In this document: positions 51,719 to 61,277 of the stretch, piece by piece
How positions within the stretch are numbered: position 1 is the first letter of the stretch
Layout: every line of letters starts with the position of its first letter
Source of the DNA: BOG-908 sp965198825
GTDB lineage: Bacteria; Pseudomonadota; Alphaproteobacteria; Acetobacterales; Acetobacteraceae
NCBI GenBank assembly: GCA_965198825.1
Contig: CBDAQB010000002.1
Location: 372,001 to 436,000, forward strand
Reading direction: 5' to 3'
DNA length: 64,000 nucleotides
Program-made: the position numbers and the translations under genes
Notes under the pieces: model-generated
Database searches by the model: none
What the model was told of the DNA's origin: nothing
What the model saw: only the letters and a program-made list of their open reading frames with translations

Positions 51719-51855
51719 AAGCAGGCAAGGTGTTCTTTTTTGAAAAAAAGAACCAAAAAACTTTTGCATTGTGGGGCCGAGATCTCGACGCAGACGCAGC
51801 CTCACGTTCGAAACGTTTTTTGGTTCTTTTTTACAAAAAAGAACTGCTTGTTTCC
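51719..51855. repeat. Three-hairpin palindromic repeat, copy 12 (full)
   Basis: AAGCAGGCAAGGTG, AT hairpin, CCAAAAAACTTTTGC, centre with GGGGCCGAGATCTCG, CGAAACGTTTTTTGG, second AT hairpin, CTGCTTGTTTCC. Lies between the convergent transglycosylase and zapE genes. Confidence 0.9.
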
Positions 51856-53064
51856 CTACGTCAGATGAGTCAGCGCCAAATACTCAGCGCTTTGCATCTC
51901 TTCCAGCCGAGAGGCCGTACGTTCGAAAGCGCCAGCGCCTTCGCCCGAACGGTAGAGCTGGTCGGGCGGGGCGCCAGCGGAGGCGACGAGTTTCACGCGG
52001 TGTTCGTAGAGCGCGTCCACGAGGACGATGAAGCGGCGGGCTTCGTCGAAATTGTCGGGCGAGAGGCGAGGGATGGCATCGAGCACGAGGGCGTGGAAGT
52101 GGGTGGCAATGGCGAGGTAGTCGCCGGCGCCGAGTGGCTGGCCGCAGAGGGCATCGAATTCGAAGCGGGCGACACCTTCCGCGGCGACGGGCACAGCGAG
52201 GCGGCGGCCTTGCACCATGAGGGTGGTGGGACGCGGGGTGGCGCCGGCGGTGAGCTGGAAGAAGGCGTTGTCGAGAGCGCGTTCGGCGCGGCCGTCGGCT
52301 GGGACGTGCCAGGTGGTCATGCGGCGGAGGCGGGCGCGGCGATAGTCGCGTTCGCCATCGAGGACGAGCACGTCGAGCGATTGTTTCAGGAGGTCGATGA
52401 AGGGGAGGAAGGCGTCGCGGCCTGGCTGGCCCCGGAAGAGGTCGTTGGGCGCGGTGTTGGAGGTGGCGACGATGACGATGCCGCGCTCGAACAGGGCCTG
52501 GAAGAGGCGGCCGAGTATCATGGCGTCGGCGATGTCGTTGACCTGGAACTCGTCGAAGCAGAGCAGGGCGGCTTCGGCGGCGATGCGGTCGGCGAGCGGG
52601 GGGATGGGATCGTCGCCTTCCGGGTTCGCCGCCTTCCAGGCGTGAATGCTGCGGTGGGTCTCCTGCATGAAGGCGTGGAAGTGGATGCGGCGTTTGCGTG
52701 CGACGTCGGCGTGCTCGAAGAAAAGGTCCATGAGCATGGATTTCCCGCGGCCGACGTCGCCGACGAGATAGAGGCCGCTGCCGGCTTCGGTGGCTTCGAC
52801 GACGGGGCGCCGCCGCCAGAGGCGGCTGATCCGTCCACCCGCAGGGCGCGCGGCAGGCGGGTCGTAGCCGCGAAGCTTGACCCATAAATCCTGGAGGCGT
52901 TCAGCCGCGAGCGCCTGGGAGCTGTCGGCTGCGAGAGCCCCTGCGGCCACCATGCCGCGATAGGCGACGAGCGGGCCTGCATCGTCCGGGGATTCGGGGT
53001 CTATTGGAGCGATTCCGATCTGCGAGGAGAGTAGGTCAGGCCTGTCCATGCTGCATTGCATCAA
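51856..53064 (-). CDS. zapE: Cell-division ATPase ZapE (AFG1 family)
   Basis: A 402-residue AFG1-like ATPase. Walker A YLVGDVGRGKSMLMDLFF, then HFHAFMQETH and Walker B LLCFDEFQVNDIADAMIL, sensor VIVATSNTAPNDLF. ZapE binds FtsZ and is needed under low oxygen or heat in E. coli. Either of two N-terminal Met codons (53064 or 53049) may start it. Confidence 0.92.
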   Translation of the reverse strand: MMQCSMDRPDLLSSQIGIAPIDPESPDDAGPLVAYRGMVAAGALAADSSQALAAERLQDLWVKLRGYDPPAARPAGGRISRLWRRRPVVEATEAGSGLYLVGDVGRGKSMLMDLFFEHADVARKRRIHFHAFMQETHRSIHAWKAANPEGDDPIPPLADRIAAEAALLCFDEFQVNDIADAMILGRLFQALFERGIVIVATSNTAPNDLFRGQPGRDAFLPFIDLLKQSLDVLVLDGERDYRRARLRRMTTWHVPADGRAERALDNAFFQLTAGATPRPTTLMVQGRRLAVPVAAEGVARFEFDALCGQPLGAGDYLAIATHFHALVLDAIPRLSPDNFDEARRFIVLVDALYEHRVKLVASAGAPPDQLYRSGEGAGAFERTASRLEEMQSAEYLALTHLT

Positions 53065-53246
53065 AGTTCGTTACGGCCATATAGCTCCCAGGCCCCTCTG
53101 ACAAACGACGCTTGGGGCAAAACCCGTGTGCCAGAGGCTTGGGGTAATAGATCAACGGTTCGCGAGTGTGGCAATCCGGCGACGCACAAGGCCGTTCATC
53201 CACTCAGAAGTTGCTTAATGTTCGTTCCAGTCGCCGGAGAGTTCGC

Positions 53247-53474
53247 ATGAAGACCGTCATCGCCGCCGCTGCCGCTACACTGGTATTCGCTTTTACGGCG
53301 CATGCTGGTGAAGTTGTAAGCACGCCGCGTGCCGACCGTCATCTCGCAACGACTTGCCCGGTGAGCAGCCATTGGCTCTCGCGTGTGTCCTATACTCATG
53401 GCGCCGAGACGAAATGCGCTCAATTCCTTGCCACTGGCAACGTGTTGCAGACTCGTCATTGGAACCACACCTGA
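53247..53474 (+). CDS. Small secreted protein, unknown function
   Basis: A 75-residue frame with GGAGAG before the ATG and a signal peptide MKTVIAAAAATLVFAFTAHA. The mature 55 residues have two Cys (TTCPVSS and TKCAQF), which could form a disulfide, and end QTRHWNHT. No family recognised; the good ribosome-binding site and signal make it credible. Confidence 0.55.
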   Translation: MKTVIAAAAATLVFAFTAHAGEVVSTPRADRHLATTCPVSSHWLSRVSYTHGAETKCAQFLATGNVLQTRHWNHT

Positions 53475-53526
53475 TCCTCTAGACGGGAGCTTGCCTGGCT
53501 GCCGGCAGGAGTGGCAGTGACAATCC

Positions 53527-54153
53527 ATGAGCGACCTTCTCGACTATGACGCCCTCGCCCACGCAGACGTTGCGTCGTCCCCCTTTCCCCACATCGTCGT
53601 AAAGAATTTCCTGCCGCCTGGGCCACGCGCCCAGGTTTTCGACGATCTGCCGGTTGATCCGCGGGGCGGATCGTTTCCGCCCGAGGCGTTGCGCATGGGA
53701 GCGACAGCCAAGCAACTCATGAAGGAGTTGGAGGGACCAAAGCTCCGCGCCTCGATTGCGCAGAAGTTCGGGCTCGATCTCGACGATGCACCGTCCATGC
53801 TAACGGCGCGCGTGCATACCCGTGCCAAGGATGGCCAGATCCACCGCGATTCAGGCTCGAAGCGTGTTACCGCCCTGCTCTATCTGAACCCTGACCGCGA
53901 GGAGTTCTCGGCACAAGCCGGGTGCCTTCGGTTGCTTCGCAATGCGAACGATCTTGAAGATTACGAGGTGGAGGTTCCGCCTACACAGGGGACACTGCTG
54001 GTGTTTCCGAATACGCCGGAGTCGTGGCATGGGCATCGGCAATATGTCGGGCCGCGTTACTCGGTGCAGTTGAACTACATGACTAACGATTCCAAGGCTC
54101 GGTCTGAGTTGCGGCGGCATAAGCTGTCGGCTTTTATTAAGCGGATAATTTAA
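53527..54153 (+). CDS. 2-oxoglutarate/Fe(II)-dependent oxygenase-like protein
   Basis: A 208-residue protein with the double-stranded beta-helix iron site: His and Asp in GQIHRDSGSKRVTALLYLN, distal His in SWHGHRQYVG and Arg in GPRYSVQLNY. The N-terminus SPFPHIVVKNFLPPGPRAQVF is of the prolyl-hydroxylase-like group found beside glycan genes. It probably hydroxylates a sugar-linked or peptide substrate; no evidence decides which. It is convergent with the sulfotransferase across a repeat. Confidence 0.8.
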   Translation: MSDLLDYDALAHADVASSPFPHIVVKNFLPPGPRAQVFDDLPVDPRGGSFPPEALRMGATAKQLMKELEGPKLRASIAQKFGLDLDDAPSMLTARVHTRAKDGQIHRDSGSKRVTALLYLNPDREEFSAQAGCLRLLRNANDLEDYEVEVPPTQGTLLVFPNTPESWHGHRQYVGPRYSVQLNYMTNDSKARSELRRHKLSAFIKRII

Positions 54154-54285
54154 GGAAGAAGTTCTTTTTTGAAAAAAAGAACCAAAAAACTTTTACCCGT
54201 TTAGGCACAGCACTTCCGCAAGCCCGGCCCAAAGAATGCAAAAGTTTTTTGCTTCTTTTTTTCAAAAAAGAAGTGCTTTCTTTCC
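54154..54285. repeat. Three-hairpin palindromic repeat, copy 13 (full)
   Basis: GGAAGAAG, AT hairpin, CCAAAAAACTTTTACCC, a centre which, read backwards, matches copy 4 (GGGCCGGGCTTGCGGAAGTGC), GCAAAAGTTTTTTGC, second AT hairpin, TGCTTTCTTTCC. Between the convergent oxygenase and sulfotransferase genes. Confidence 0.9.
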
Positions 54286-55470
54286 TTAGTAGTCAAAAGC
54301 TCCCAGAAAACTCGCCCAACTTTCCCGACACTTTCCCTGCAGTGCGTCGGGCAAAGCCGTGCGCCAGCGGCCGATTGAGGCTTTGGGTGATGTGCTGGTC
54401 GCGTGAGCCTGGAACAGAGCCGTCTGTGCGGCTTCGTCGGGTTCGCTGATGTCTGCATCGATGAACTGGGAAAGTGCTGCGAGGCTCGCGGCGCGTTGCA
54501 TCATGAGATCTTCGTAGCGGAGGATGAGCACGTCGGCGCGGTTCTCGTCGCGTGAGGCGAGCAGGTCGTTGCAGGATTGCGTGATGGTGGCGAAGGCCTG
54601 GTCGGGGTCAGCCTGGAAAAATTCCTGGTAGGAGGCAAGGACGTCGCGCGGGTCGCGCACCAGGATGATTTCGCGGACGGGGTTGAAGATGCGGCGGGCG
54701 AAGCCCCGGGTTTGGCGGTGAATGTGGTTGGTTTTCTCGGCGAAGAGTCGGGCTTGGGGTTTGTGCTGGTTGATGGCCAGGCGGGCGTAATGTTCGGTGA
54801 TGATCTGGTGGAAGGTGTCTGCCAGGGCGCAGGGAACGACGACGTCCGTGTAGGCGCGCCACGACGCTTCGCTTTGGAAGGCGCTTGCGTAGGGCTCGAT
54901 GTTGAAGGGATTGCAACCGACGTGGAAGCGGTCGGAGGCGATGCGGTCGGGGTGGGTGGAGCGGTCGAGGTCACCCGGGCCGGTGAGGACGGCGTAGGTG
55001 TGGGCGTAGTAGGCGATGAGGCGCTGCTCGTAGGGGACGACTTCGGAGAGGGTGATGTCGGGCGAGCGGGCCAGGAGGCTCATGAGCCAGGTGCTGCCTG
55101 AGCGTCCCGGGGCGGTGACCAGGATGGGAGACAGGGTCGGGGCAAGCGCGGTTGAGGGAGCCGGGGCCTCGGCAGGGATGAGGTGTTCGCCGTTCGGCAG
55201 GAGTTCGAGGCCTGCGGCGGTGCGTATGGTGATGTGGTGCGGCTGGGACGGGTCGAGCATTTCGTCGAAGCGGTGGGTGAAGCCGTGGTTTGGGGTGGGA
55301 AAGCGGCTTTGGGTCACGAGGTCGGGGCGTGGATCGCCTGCAGCGATGCGGGCAGCGACGATGCCGTCCACTTCGATGATGATCGTGAGGGCGGCGTCCG
55401 GGCGGCGTTCCTCTGCGGCCCAACCGATGACCTGGTGGCGCGAGACATGGTCCAGGTGGCCGACGCGCAT
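54286..55470 (-). CDS. Sulfotransferase with an N-terminal beta-sandwich-like module
   Basis: About 394 residues from ATG 55470. Residues 1-110 form a module seen ahead of glycan enzymes in related bacteria (VGHLDHVSRHQVIGWAAEERRP, IIIEVDG, NHGFTHRFDEML, HHITIRTAAG). The sulfotransferase part starts with the PAPS-binding ILVTAPGRSGSTWLMSLL, with VRDPRDVLASYQEFF as the 3'-phosphate loop. It transfers sulfate to a sugar or lipid acceptor. An alternative start at 55578 overlaps the divergent giant gene's ATG (CATG) and uses rarer codons. Confidence 0.8.
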   Translation of the reverse strand: MRVGHLDHVSRHQVIGWAAEERRPDAALTIIIEVDGIVAARIAAGDPRPDLVTQSRFPTPNHGFTHRFDEMLDPSQPHHITIRTAAGLELLPNGEHLIPAEAPAPSTALAPTLSPILVTAPGRSGSTWLMSLLARSPDITLSEVVPYEQRLIAYYAHTYAVLTGPGDLDRSTHPDRIASDRFHVGCNPFNIEPYASAFQSEASWRAYTDVVVPCALADTFHQIITEHYARLAINQHKPQARLFAEKTNHIHRQTRGFARRIFNPVREIILVRDPRDVLASYQEFFQADPDQAFATITQSCNDLLASRDENRADVLILRYEDLMMQRAASLAALSQFIDADISEPDEAAQTALFQAHATSTSPKASIGRWRTALPDALQGKCRESWASFLGAFDY

Positions 55471-55576
55471 GGGTGTCCGGAGTTTGGTTATGCGCGGGAT
55501 ATTCACCTTTGGCGTGGTATCGCCAAGGGCTTGAGTTCGCTTGCATGCGCCGCAGGTCAGCCGGTATCTGGTGGCC

Positions 55577-56674
55577 ATGAGCGACGCGAGCGAGCCCACG
55601 GAGCGTCCGCTGCCAGCCGATAGCATTCCTCGTTCCGCGCGGTTCCGGCCTGGGGGAGATGGGGCTCCCTTGCCGCCGATCCCGGATTTGGCGCCTGCAC
55701 CACCCGTCTTGCGCTTTGCGGCGGCCGCTGAGGCTCCCGGGAGCGATCATGACATCCTGCTGGGCTACCAGCTTTTCCTCGGCCGTGATCCGGAGAGTTC
55801 GTTTGTCATAGCGGAGGCCCGGAACAATCCGGTGCATGGTTTCATGCGCGGACTGCTGACGTCCGACGAGTTCACGCATGGGGTTCTCAAGCCGCTGGAG
55901 GCCGGGCGTCCGGTGCCGCACGAGAAGGGGTCGGCAGGGCCGGACAGCGAGCAGATCGCCTGGCTGCTGCGGCACCTGGTGGTCGATGAGGCGAGTGCGG
56001 CCGCACTCGCCGCGGCGGAGGATTGGCCGGCGCTGCTGACGGCGCTGGTGGGGCTACCTGGGTTCCCGCGCGCCCGGGCTTTAATCGCGGCTCAGTCGTC
56101 AGAGGCTGTGGCGGCGGAGCAGGGGGTGCCTGGCTTTACGCTCATCACCATCGAGCAGCCGCGCGGCGGCGAGCCGCTTGCTGGCGGGCGGGTGGAAGGC
56201 AGCGGCTGGGTGATCGCGCCTTCTGACGTGGCCGAGGTTTCGGTTCTGCTGGGTGAGATGCCTCTGGTGCAGGCACGGTTCGGGCTGCCTCGGCCTGATG
56301 TCGCGCGCCGATTTCCGCATTACCGGGAGGCGGCGCGGTCGGGCTTTGCTTTCTCGGCCGATCTGCCAGCGGCGCTCGGGGCGCAGGCAGATCTGCTGAC
56401 GATCGTGGTGCGGACGCTCGGGGGGGAGCAGGCGCGCAAGAGCGTTCGGGTTCGGCCGGCTGGCGTGCCTGCGAAGGCGGCGAATGGCCATGCGCGGCCA
56501 CAGGTGGCGCAGGCGGCTATGGTGGACGAAGGGGCGTCGCTGCTGGTGCGTATCGACCGGCCTTCGCCGGCTGGGGATGCGGTGCGGGTTCCAGCGTCGC
56601 AGGCGCTTGCTAGTCGGGGGCTGGGCGGTGGCGCGCGGGGGTGTCGCGTCGGTCCGGGTTCAGCTCGACGATGA
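55577..56674 (+). pseudogene. N-terminal part of the giant glycosyltransferase (frameshifted)
   Basis: 365 codons up to a stop at 56672-56674. DUF4214-like region near residues 55-105 (DILLGYQLFLGRDPESS, FMRGLLTSDEFTHGV), then a GW module (VEGSGWVIAPSDVAEVSVLL, LPRPDVARRFPHYREAARSG). The last similarity is PAGDAVRVPASQALASRG; after that the frame reads LGGGARGCRVGPGSARR, which matches nothing. In the +1 frame the module continues as WAVARGGVASVRVQLDD. The shift lies at the five-G run 56616-56620. Whether the gene is truly broken, or a base was added in sequencing, cannot be told here. Confidence 0.7.
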
Positions 56675-59600
56675 GGATCTGGGGGAGGCGCACCGCGGGA
56701 TCAGGCGCGCGGACATAGGCGCGGCGTTCGAGGCGTTCGAGGGGGCGCTGCTGTCGGGGTGGGCGATGGTGGTGCCGGCGGCGCTGATGACGCACGGCAA
56801 TCACCGGCTTCGCATCGTGGCGACAGACGCGTCGGGCGAGTCGGCCGATACAGCCATGGCGATTTGGGTCGAGGGGGATGCGGGGCTGGTTCCGGTCGGC
56901 GCGTTGCGTGCGTCGATGCCAGTGCAGGAGATTGCGTTCGCGCAGCGGCTTCTGGCGGCACAGGCGCGGCCTGCTTTCTTCACGATTTTGGTGCGGGCGG
57001 GCGCCGGCCTGGCGCAGACGCTTGAGTCGCTCGAACGCCAGGCGATGGCCGGTTGGCGAGCGGTCATCGTTGCGCCGGACGAAGCGGCATTGAACGCGGC
57101 CAGGTCCTTGCCCGAGGCGGCGCGGCTGGATGGCAAGCTCCGCTTCGTCACCGCCCACGCGTTAGCGGGCGGCTGGGGCGACGGGGTGCCGGATGGCGCG
57201 GCGGCAATGGTCTGCGCGCTGCGGGCCGGCGATGTGCTGGGCTGCGATGCTTTGCTGGAGTTCGCGGTGGCGTCGGCGCTGTCGCCGGATGCCGAATTTT
57301 TCTACGCGGACGAGCGGCGCGGCGGCCGGCCGATGTTCAAGCCGGATTTCGCGCCCGAACAGCTGCTGGGCATGAATTACGTCGGCCGCGCCTGGTGCGC
57401 GGTGGCGGCGCTTCTAGCGAAGGCGGGGCTGGCGGCGGGACCATTGGCGGAGGCGCCGGATTACGAGGTGGCACTGCGTCTGACCGAGACCGCGTCGGGA
57501 CACATCGTGCATGTGCCGCATGTCCTGGTGGAGCGCGGTGCCGCGGCGGACAGCACGCCGCAGGAGGCGGCGGCGTTGGCGGCCGCGGCAGACCGGCGTG
57601 GCATCAGGGCCGAGCTTTACGCAGGCCCTGTCGAAGGAGTTTGGAACCTGCGCCGCCTGCCGGCGAGTGGAGAGACGCCTTCGGTTTCCATCATCATCCC
57701 GACTTGCGGGGCTGGCGAGCTTGTCAGGCAGGCGATTGCGACCGTGCGGGGCTCGATCGGGCGCGGGTCGGCGCGGGTCGAGATCGTGGTGGTCGATGAT
57801 ATGCCCGCGAAGGCAAAGAGCTTGCGTAGCTGGCTGCGCAAGCAGGCGGATGTCGTTGTGCGCGCGGAGGGAGCGTTCAATTGGTCGCGCTTCAATAACC
57901 AGGGCGCGCGGTCGGCGGGCGGCGACGTGCTGCTGTTCCTTAACGACGACATCGAGGCGAAATCGTCAGGCTGGCTCGAGGCAATGCTCGAGCAGGCGAT
58001 GCGGCAGGAGGTCGGCGTTGTCGGCGCGCAGCTGATCTATCCGGGCGGGCGGGTGCAGCATGCGGGGCTGTATCTCGATGGGCCGGTGGGGCGTCATGCG
58101 TTTCGGTTCCACGATCCGGCGGAGCCTGGTCCGTTCGGACTGGCTGCGGTGACTCGCGAAGTGGCGGGAGTTACCGGCGCCTGCTTCATGACTCGTCGCG
58201 ACGTATTCGAGCGGCTCGGCGGGTTCGACGAAGCGCATGGCGTGATCAACAACGATCTGGATTTCTGCCTGCGCGCGCGGGCGGCGGGGCTGGACGTGAT
58301 CTACACGCCGCACGCGCGTCTGGTGCACCACGAGCTTGCGAGCCGCGCAGGGCTTGCAGATGCGTTCGATGCAGCGGCGTTCGCCGACCGGTTCCGCAGG
58401 GTTTTGCCGCGTGGCGATCCGTTCAGGAATGCGCGGCTTGCACCAGACGACGACCAGTATGCAGCCGATCGTGAGCCTGTGGCATTTATTTATGCAGGCA
58501 AGGCGGGGCGTTCGCGGCAGGAGGTTCGCCGCATCCTGGCGCTAAAGCTCGATCATATCGGCGATTTTGTCGTGGCGTTGCCGGCGTTGCGAGCGCTGAA
58601 GGCGCGGTTTCCGGCGGCCCACCTGGCCTTGCTGGCGCCTCCTGCGACGGCGTCGCTGGCCGACCTGGCGCCGATGGTCGATGAGGTGATCCCTTTCACC
58701 TTTTACGAAAGCCGCTCCGAGGAGGGACGCAAAACAGTGGGTGAGGAGGCGCTGGTCGCGCTGGCGGGGGTGCTGCGGCCAAGGCGCTTCGATATCGCCA
58801 TCGATCTGCGCATGCATCCTGAAACGCGGCCCGTGCTGCAGCATAGCGGGGCTGCGCTGCTCGCCGGCTACGACCATGAGGGTCGGTTTCCGTGGCTGGA
58901 TGTGGCGCTCGAGTGGGAGGGCGACACGCGGCTGCTGCGCAAAAGGAGCCATGTTGCCGAGCGTTTGGTGCATCTCGCCGAGGCGACGTCGGCGGCGTTC
59001 GCGCCGGCGATGCCTGCAGTGGGAGGGGGTCCGGAGACGCCGGTGGATGTGCTGGCGCTGCTGCCGCAGGAATTCGGCAATCGCAAACTCGCCTGTGTTC
59101 ATCCCGGGGCGGGGAACGCGACCAAGCAATGGCCGGCCGCCTATTTTGCGGGCCTGATCGACCTGCTTCTCGCTGACGGCATGGCGGTCGTGCTCGTAGG
59201 CAGTGTTGAGGAAGTGCTGCTGGCGGAGGAGGTGCTGGGTTTGTTGGCGCCTGGTTCGCCGGTTTGCTCGCTGGCTGGCCGGCTCCCGCTTGCGTCGCTG
59301 CCTGGCTTGCTGAGGCGCTGCGCTTTGTTCGTAGGGAACGACAGTGGGCCGAAGCATATCGCGGGGAGCCTAGGCGTGCCGACCGTGGGGGTGCACTCCG
59401 GCGTGGTTGACGCACGCGAGTGGGGACCGATGGGCCATGCTTCGGTGGCGGTTCAGAGGCAGATGGTGTGCGGGCCCTGCTACCTGGCGTTCGCAGAGGA
59501 ATGCCCACGCGCACTGGCGTGCCTGACCGGGTTGCGGCCACGTGACGTTTATGCGGCGTGCCGGCGGGTGATGGCGGTTGGTCCGGCTGGGCTCTTGGAG

Positions 59601-61277
59601 AAAGAGGAAGAAGTTGCCGCCATGCAGGCGCCGTTGAACCAGGCGCTGAAGCCCGCTGCCGCGGCAGTGCCGAGTGGCGTCGAGGGCATGTTGGGAGCAG
59701 CGCTGTCGGAAGCGAGAGCCTTGGCCTTGCAGCCGCTCGCGCCGGTGGGGGCGCCTCAGGGCTATATCGAGACGGTCGCCTCGGATGGGTCGGGCGTGGT
59801 GTGGTTCGTCGGCTGGATGCGGGACGAGCATCCTCTGGAGTTCGCGGCCGTCGTGGCGGCAAGGCGCCAGCATGCGGTCGGGGTGGGGCTGATGGTTTAT
59901 CCTCGCGCCGACCTGCCGCCGAACGCGCGCGGCGTGATCGGCATCGCGGCTGGGGAATGGGAGCCGGCCGCCGGAGAGGACGGATCGCTGGAGGCCTTCA
60001 CCTTGTTCTTTGGCGAAGCAGGGCGGTTCCATTTCCGCTGCCACATGCCGCTGCGCCGGCTGACGGTTCAGAAGCTGGCAGGCGAGTACCGGGATCTGCT
60101 GGCGCGCGGGCACTCGATGCGGCTGGCGCCGAGCGTGCAGCGCCTGCTTGGCGCGCTCGAGAACTGGGAGCCGACGAAGGCTGGGCCGGCATGGCTAGGG
60201 GTGGAGGCGTCGGTCGATCGGATCCTCCTGGTGCCTGGCCTCGGCTGCATGGTGGAGGGATGGGTGCTAAGCCCGCTGCGACGCATCGATACGCTGCGGC
60301 TGCGCGTGGGCGGCGTGGTGATGACGCTCAGGCAGGAGACGCTCGGGTGGAAGCGCCGGCAGGATCTCGTCGCCGCCTATCCTGGCAGCGCCTCCATGGC
60401 GGGGCGCGCGGGGTTCGTGGGTCTGTTCGAATCGGGCGAGGAGCCGGTGGATTTTGCCGAGTCTATCCTCAAGCTGGTGTTCGAGGGCGGTACGTCGGTG
60501 AACTGGGTCGTTCCACCGAAACTGTTCAGGCGGTTGGGACAGTCGGCGAGTCTGGACGATGCTCGCCTCTTCTTTCCGGCCTTGGAGGAAGAGGCGTTCT
60601 TTTCGCAATTCGCGGCGGCGGCCGTGCGAGCGGAGCGGGCATTGATGGCGCCGCCGCAGGTGATCCAGGCGGCCGCGGCGAAGCGGGTGCTGGTGTTCGG
60701 CCTCCCCACCGAGCGGTGCGACCTGTTCCTGTTGTTCGAGGAGGTGGCGCGGCGCTGCAGGCGGCCGGATGCGGCTGGGTTCGATGGCGTGGTTTTTCTC
60801 GGCACAGCAGGCAGCGGCCGGTCGGATGCGCTGTGGATGGTGCGCGAATTCATGCGCGATGCGCCGGCGGCCGCGGCCAGCCTGATGATGATCGCCGACC
60901 AGAGCCAGGCCCTGGCGCAATTGCCTGGCGTGCTCGGGCTGGTGGGTGCGGAGCGCTTCCTGTTCGTGGCGGCAGGGTCGTTCCTGACTGCCGCAGGGTG
61001 GGATGTCGTGCCCTTCGTGCTGGAGGAAACGCCTGGGCTGGTGTGCCTGACGGGCGCGGACCGCACTCCGGGCGCGCGCGCCTTCGGCTGGTCGGCGGAC
61101 GCGTTCGCGCTCTGGTCGGAAGGAGCGCCGCGGTTCGTGGGCGGCATCTTCGGCGACAACGGGCTCAGCGCAGAGACGCCAGTCATCGTGGCTGACGCGG
61201 TGCGGTCGAGCCGGGCAGAGGGGCGCAACAGGTTGCAGGATGCGGTGAACCGCGTTCTAGCGGAGACGCCAGCGTGA
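56616..61277 (+). CDS. Giant glycosyltransferase, main part: GW module, GT2, GT9, C-terminal modules
   Basis: About 1550 codons in the frame that continues the previous entry. Order: remainder of a GW module (WAVARGGVASVRVQL to HRLRIVATDASG); a degenerate GT-like region (PAFFTILVRAGAG to YFY); GT2 domain at about 57670-58340 (VSIIIPTCGAGELVRQAI, VVVDDMP, LFLNDDIEAKSSG, TGACFMTRRDVFERLGGFDE); GT9/heptosyltransferase-like domain at about 58530-59580 (ILALKLDHIGDFVVALPALR, VHPGAGNATKQWP, NDSGPKHIAGSLGVPTVG); and a long C-terminal region with another GW module (VEGWVLSPLRRIDTLRLRVGG). It ends in GTGA overlapping the GT4 gene. Confidence 0.8.
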   Translation, partial: GGWAVARGGVASVRVQLDDEDLGEAHRGIRRADIGAAFEAFEGALLSGWAMVVPAALMTHGNHRLRIVATDASGESADTAMAIWVEGDAGLVPVGALRASMPVQEIAFAQRLLAAQARPAFFTILVRAGAGLAQTLESLERQAMAGWRAVIVAPDEAALNAARSLPEAARLDGKLRFVTAHALAGGWGDGVPDGAAAMVCALRAGDVLGCDALLEFAVASALSPDAEFFYADERRGGRPMFKPDFAPEQLLGMNYVGRAWCAVAALLAKAGLAAGPLAEAPDYEVALRLTETASGHIVHVPHVLVERGAAADSTPQEAAALAAAADRRGIRAELYAGPVEGVWNLRRLPASGETPSVSIIIPTCGAGELVRQAIATVRGSIGRGSARVEIVVVDDMPAKAKSLRSWLRKQADVVVRAEGAFNWSRFNNQGARSAGGDVLLFLNDDIEAKSSGWLEAMLEQAMRQEVGVVGAQLIYPGGRVQHAGLYLDGPVGRHAFRFHDPAEPGPFGLAAVTREVAGVTGACFMTRRDVFERLGGFDEAHGVINNDLDFCLRARAAGLDVIYTPHARLVHHELASRAGLADAFDAAAFADRFRRVLPRGDPFRNARLAPDDDQYAADREPVAFIYAGKAGRSRQEVRRILALKLDHIGDFVVALPALRALKARFPAAHLALLAPPATASLADLAPMVDEVIPFTFYESRSEEGRKTVGEEALVALAGVLRPRRFDIAIDLRMHPETRPVLQHSGAALLAGYDHEGRFPWLDVALEWEGDTRLLRKRSHVAERLVHLAEATSAAFAPAMPAVGGGPETPVDVLALLPQEFGNRKLACVHPGAGNATKQWPAAYFAGLIDLLLADGMAVVLVGSVEEVLLAEEVLGLLAPGSPVCSLAGRLPLASLPGLLRRCALFVGNDSGPKHIAGSLGVPTVGVHSGVVDAREWGPMGHASVAVQRQMVCGPCYLAFAEECPRALACLTGLRPRDVYAACRRVMAVGPAGLLEKEEEVAAMQAPLNQALKPAAAAVPSGVEGMLGAALSEARALALQPLAPVGAPQGYIETVASDGSGVVWFVGWMRDEHPLEFAAVVAARRQHAVGVGLMVYPRADLPPNARGVIGIAAGEWEPAAGEDGSLEAFTLFFGEAGRFHFRCHMPLRRLTVQKLAGEYRDLLARGHSMRLAPSVQRLLGALENWEPTKAGPAWLGVEASVDRILLVPGLGCMVEGWVLSPLRRIDTLRLRVGGVVMTLRQETLGWKRRQDLVAAYPGSASMAGRAGFVGLFESGEEPVDFAESILKLVFEGGTSVNWVVPPKLFRRLGQSASLDDARLFFPALEEEAFFSQFAAAAVRAERALMAPPQVIQAAAAKRVLVFGLPTERCDLFLLFEEVARRCRRPDAAGFDGVVFLGTAGSGRSDALWMVREFMRDAPAAAASLMMIADQSQALAQLPGVLGLVGAERFLFVAAGSFLTAAGWDVVPFVLEETPGLVCLTGADRTPGARAFGWSADAFALWSEGAPRFVGGIFGDNGLSAETPVIVADAVRSSRAEGRNRLQDAVNRVLAETPA

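Noticed and set aside
51298..52887. A 529-codon open frame antisense to zapE and reading through a palindromic repeat
   Set aside because: Its N-terminal part is an alternative frame of the transglycosylase and a repeat; the rest is antisense to the clear ATPase.
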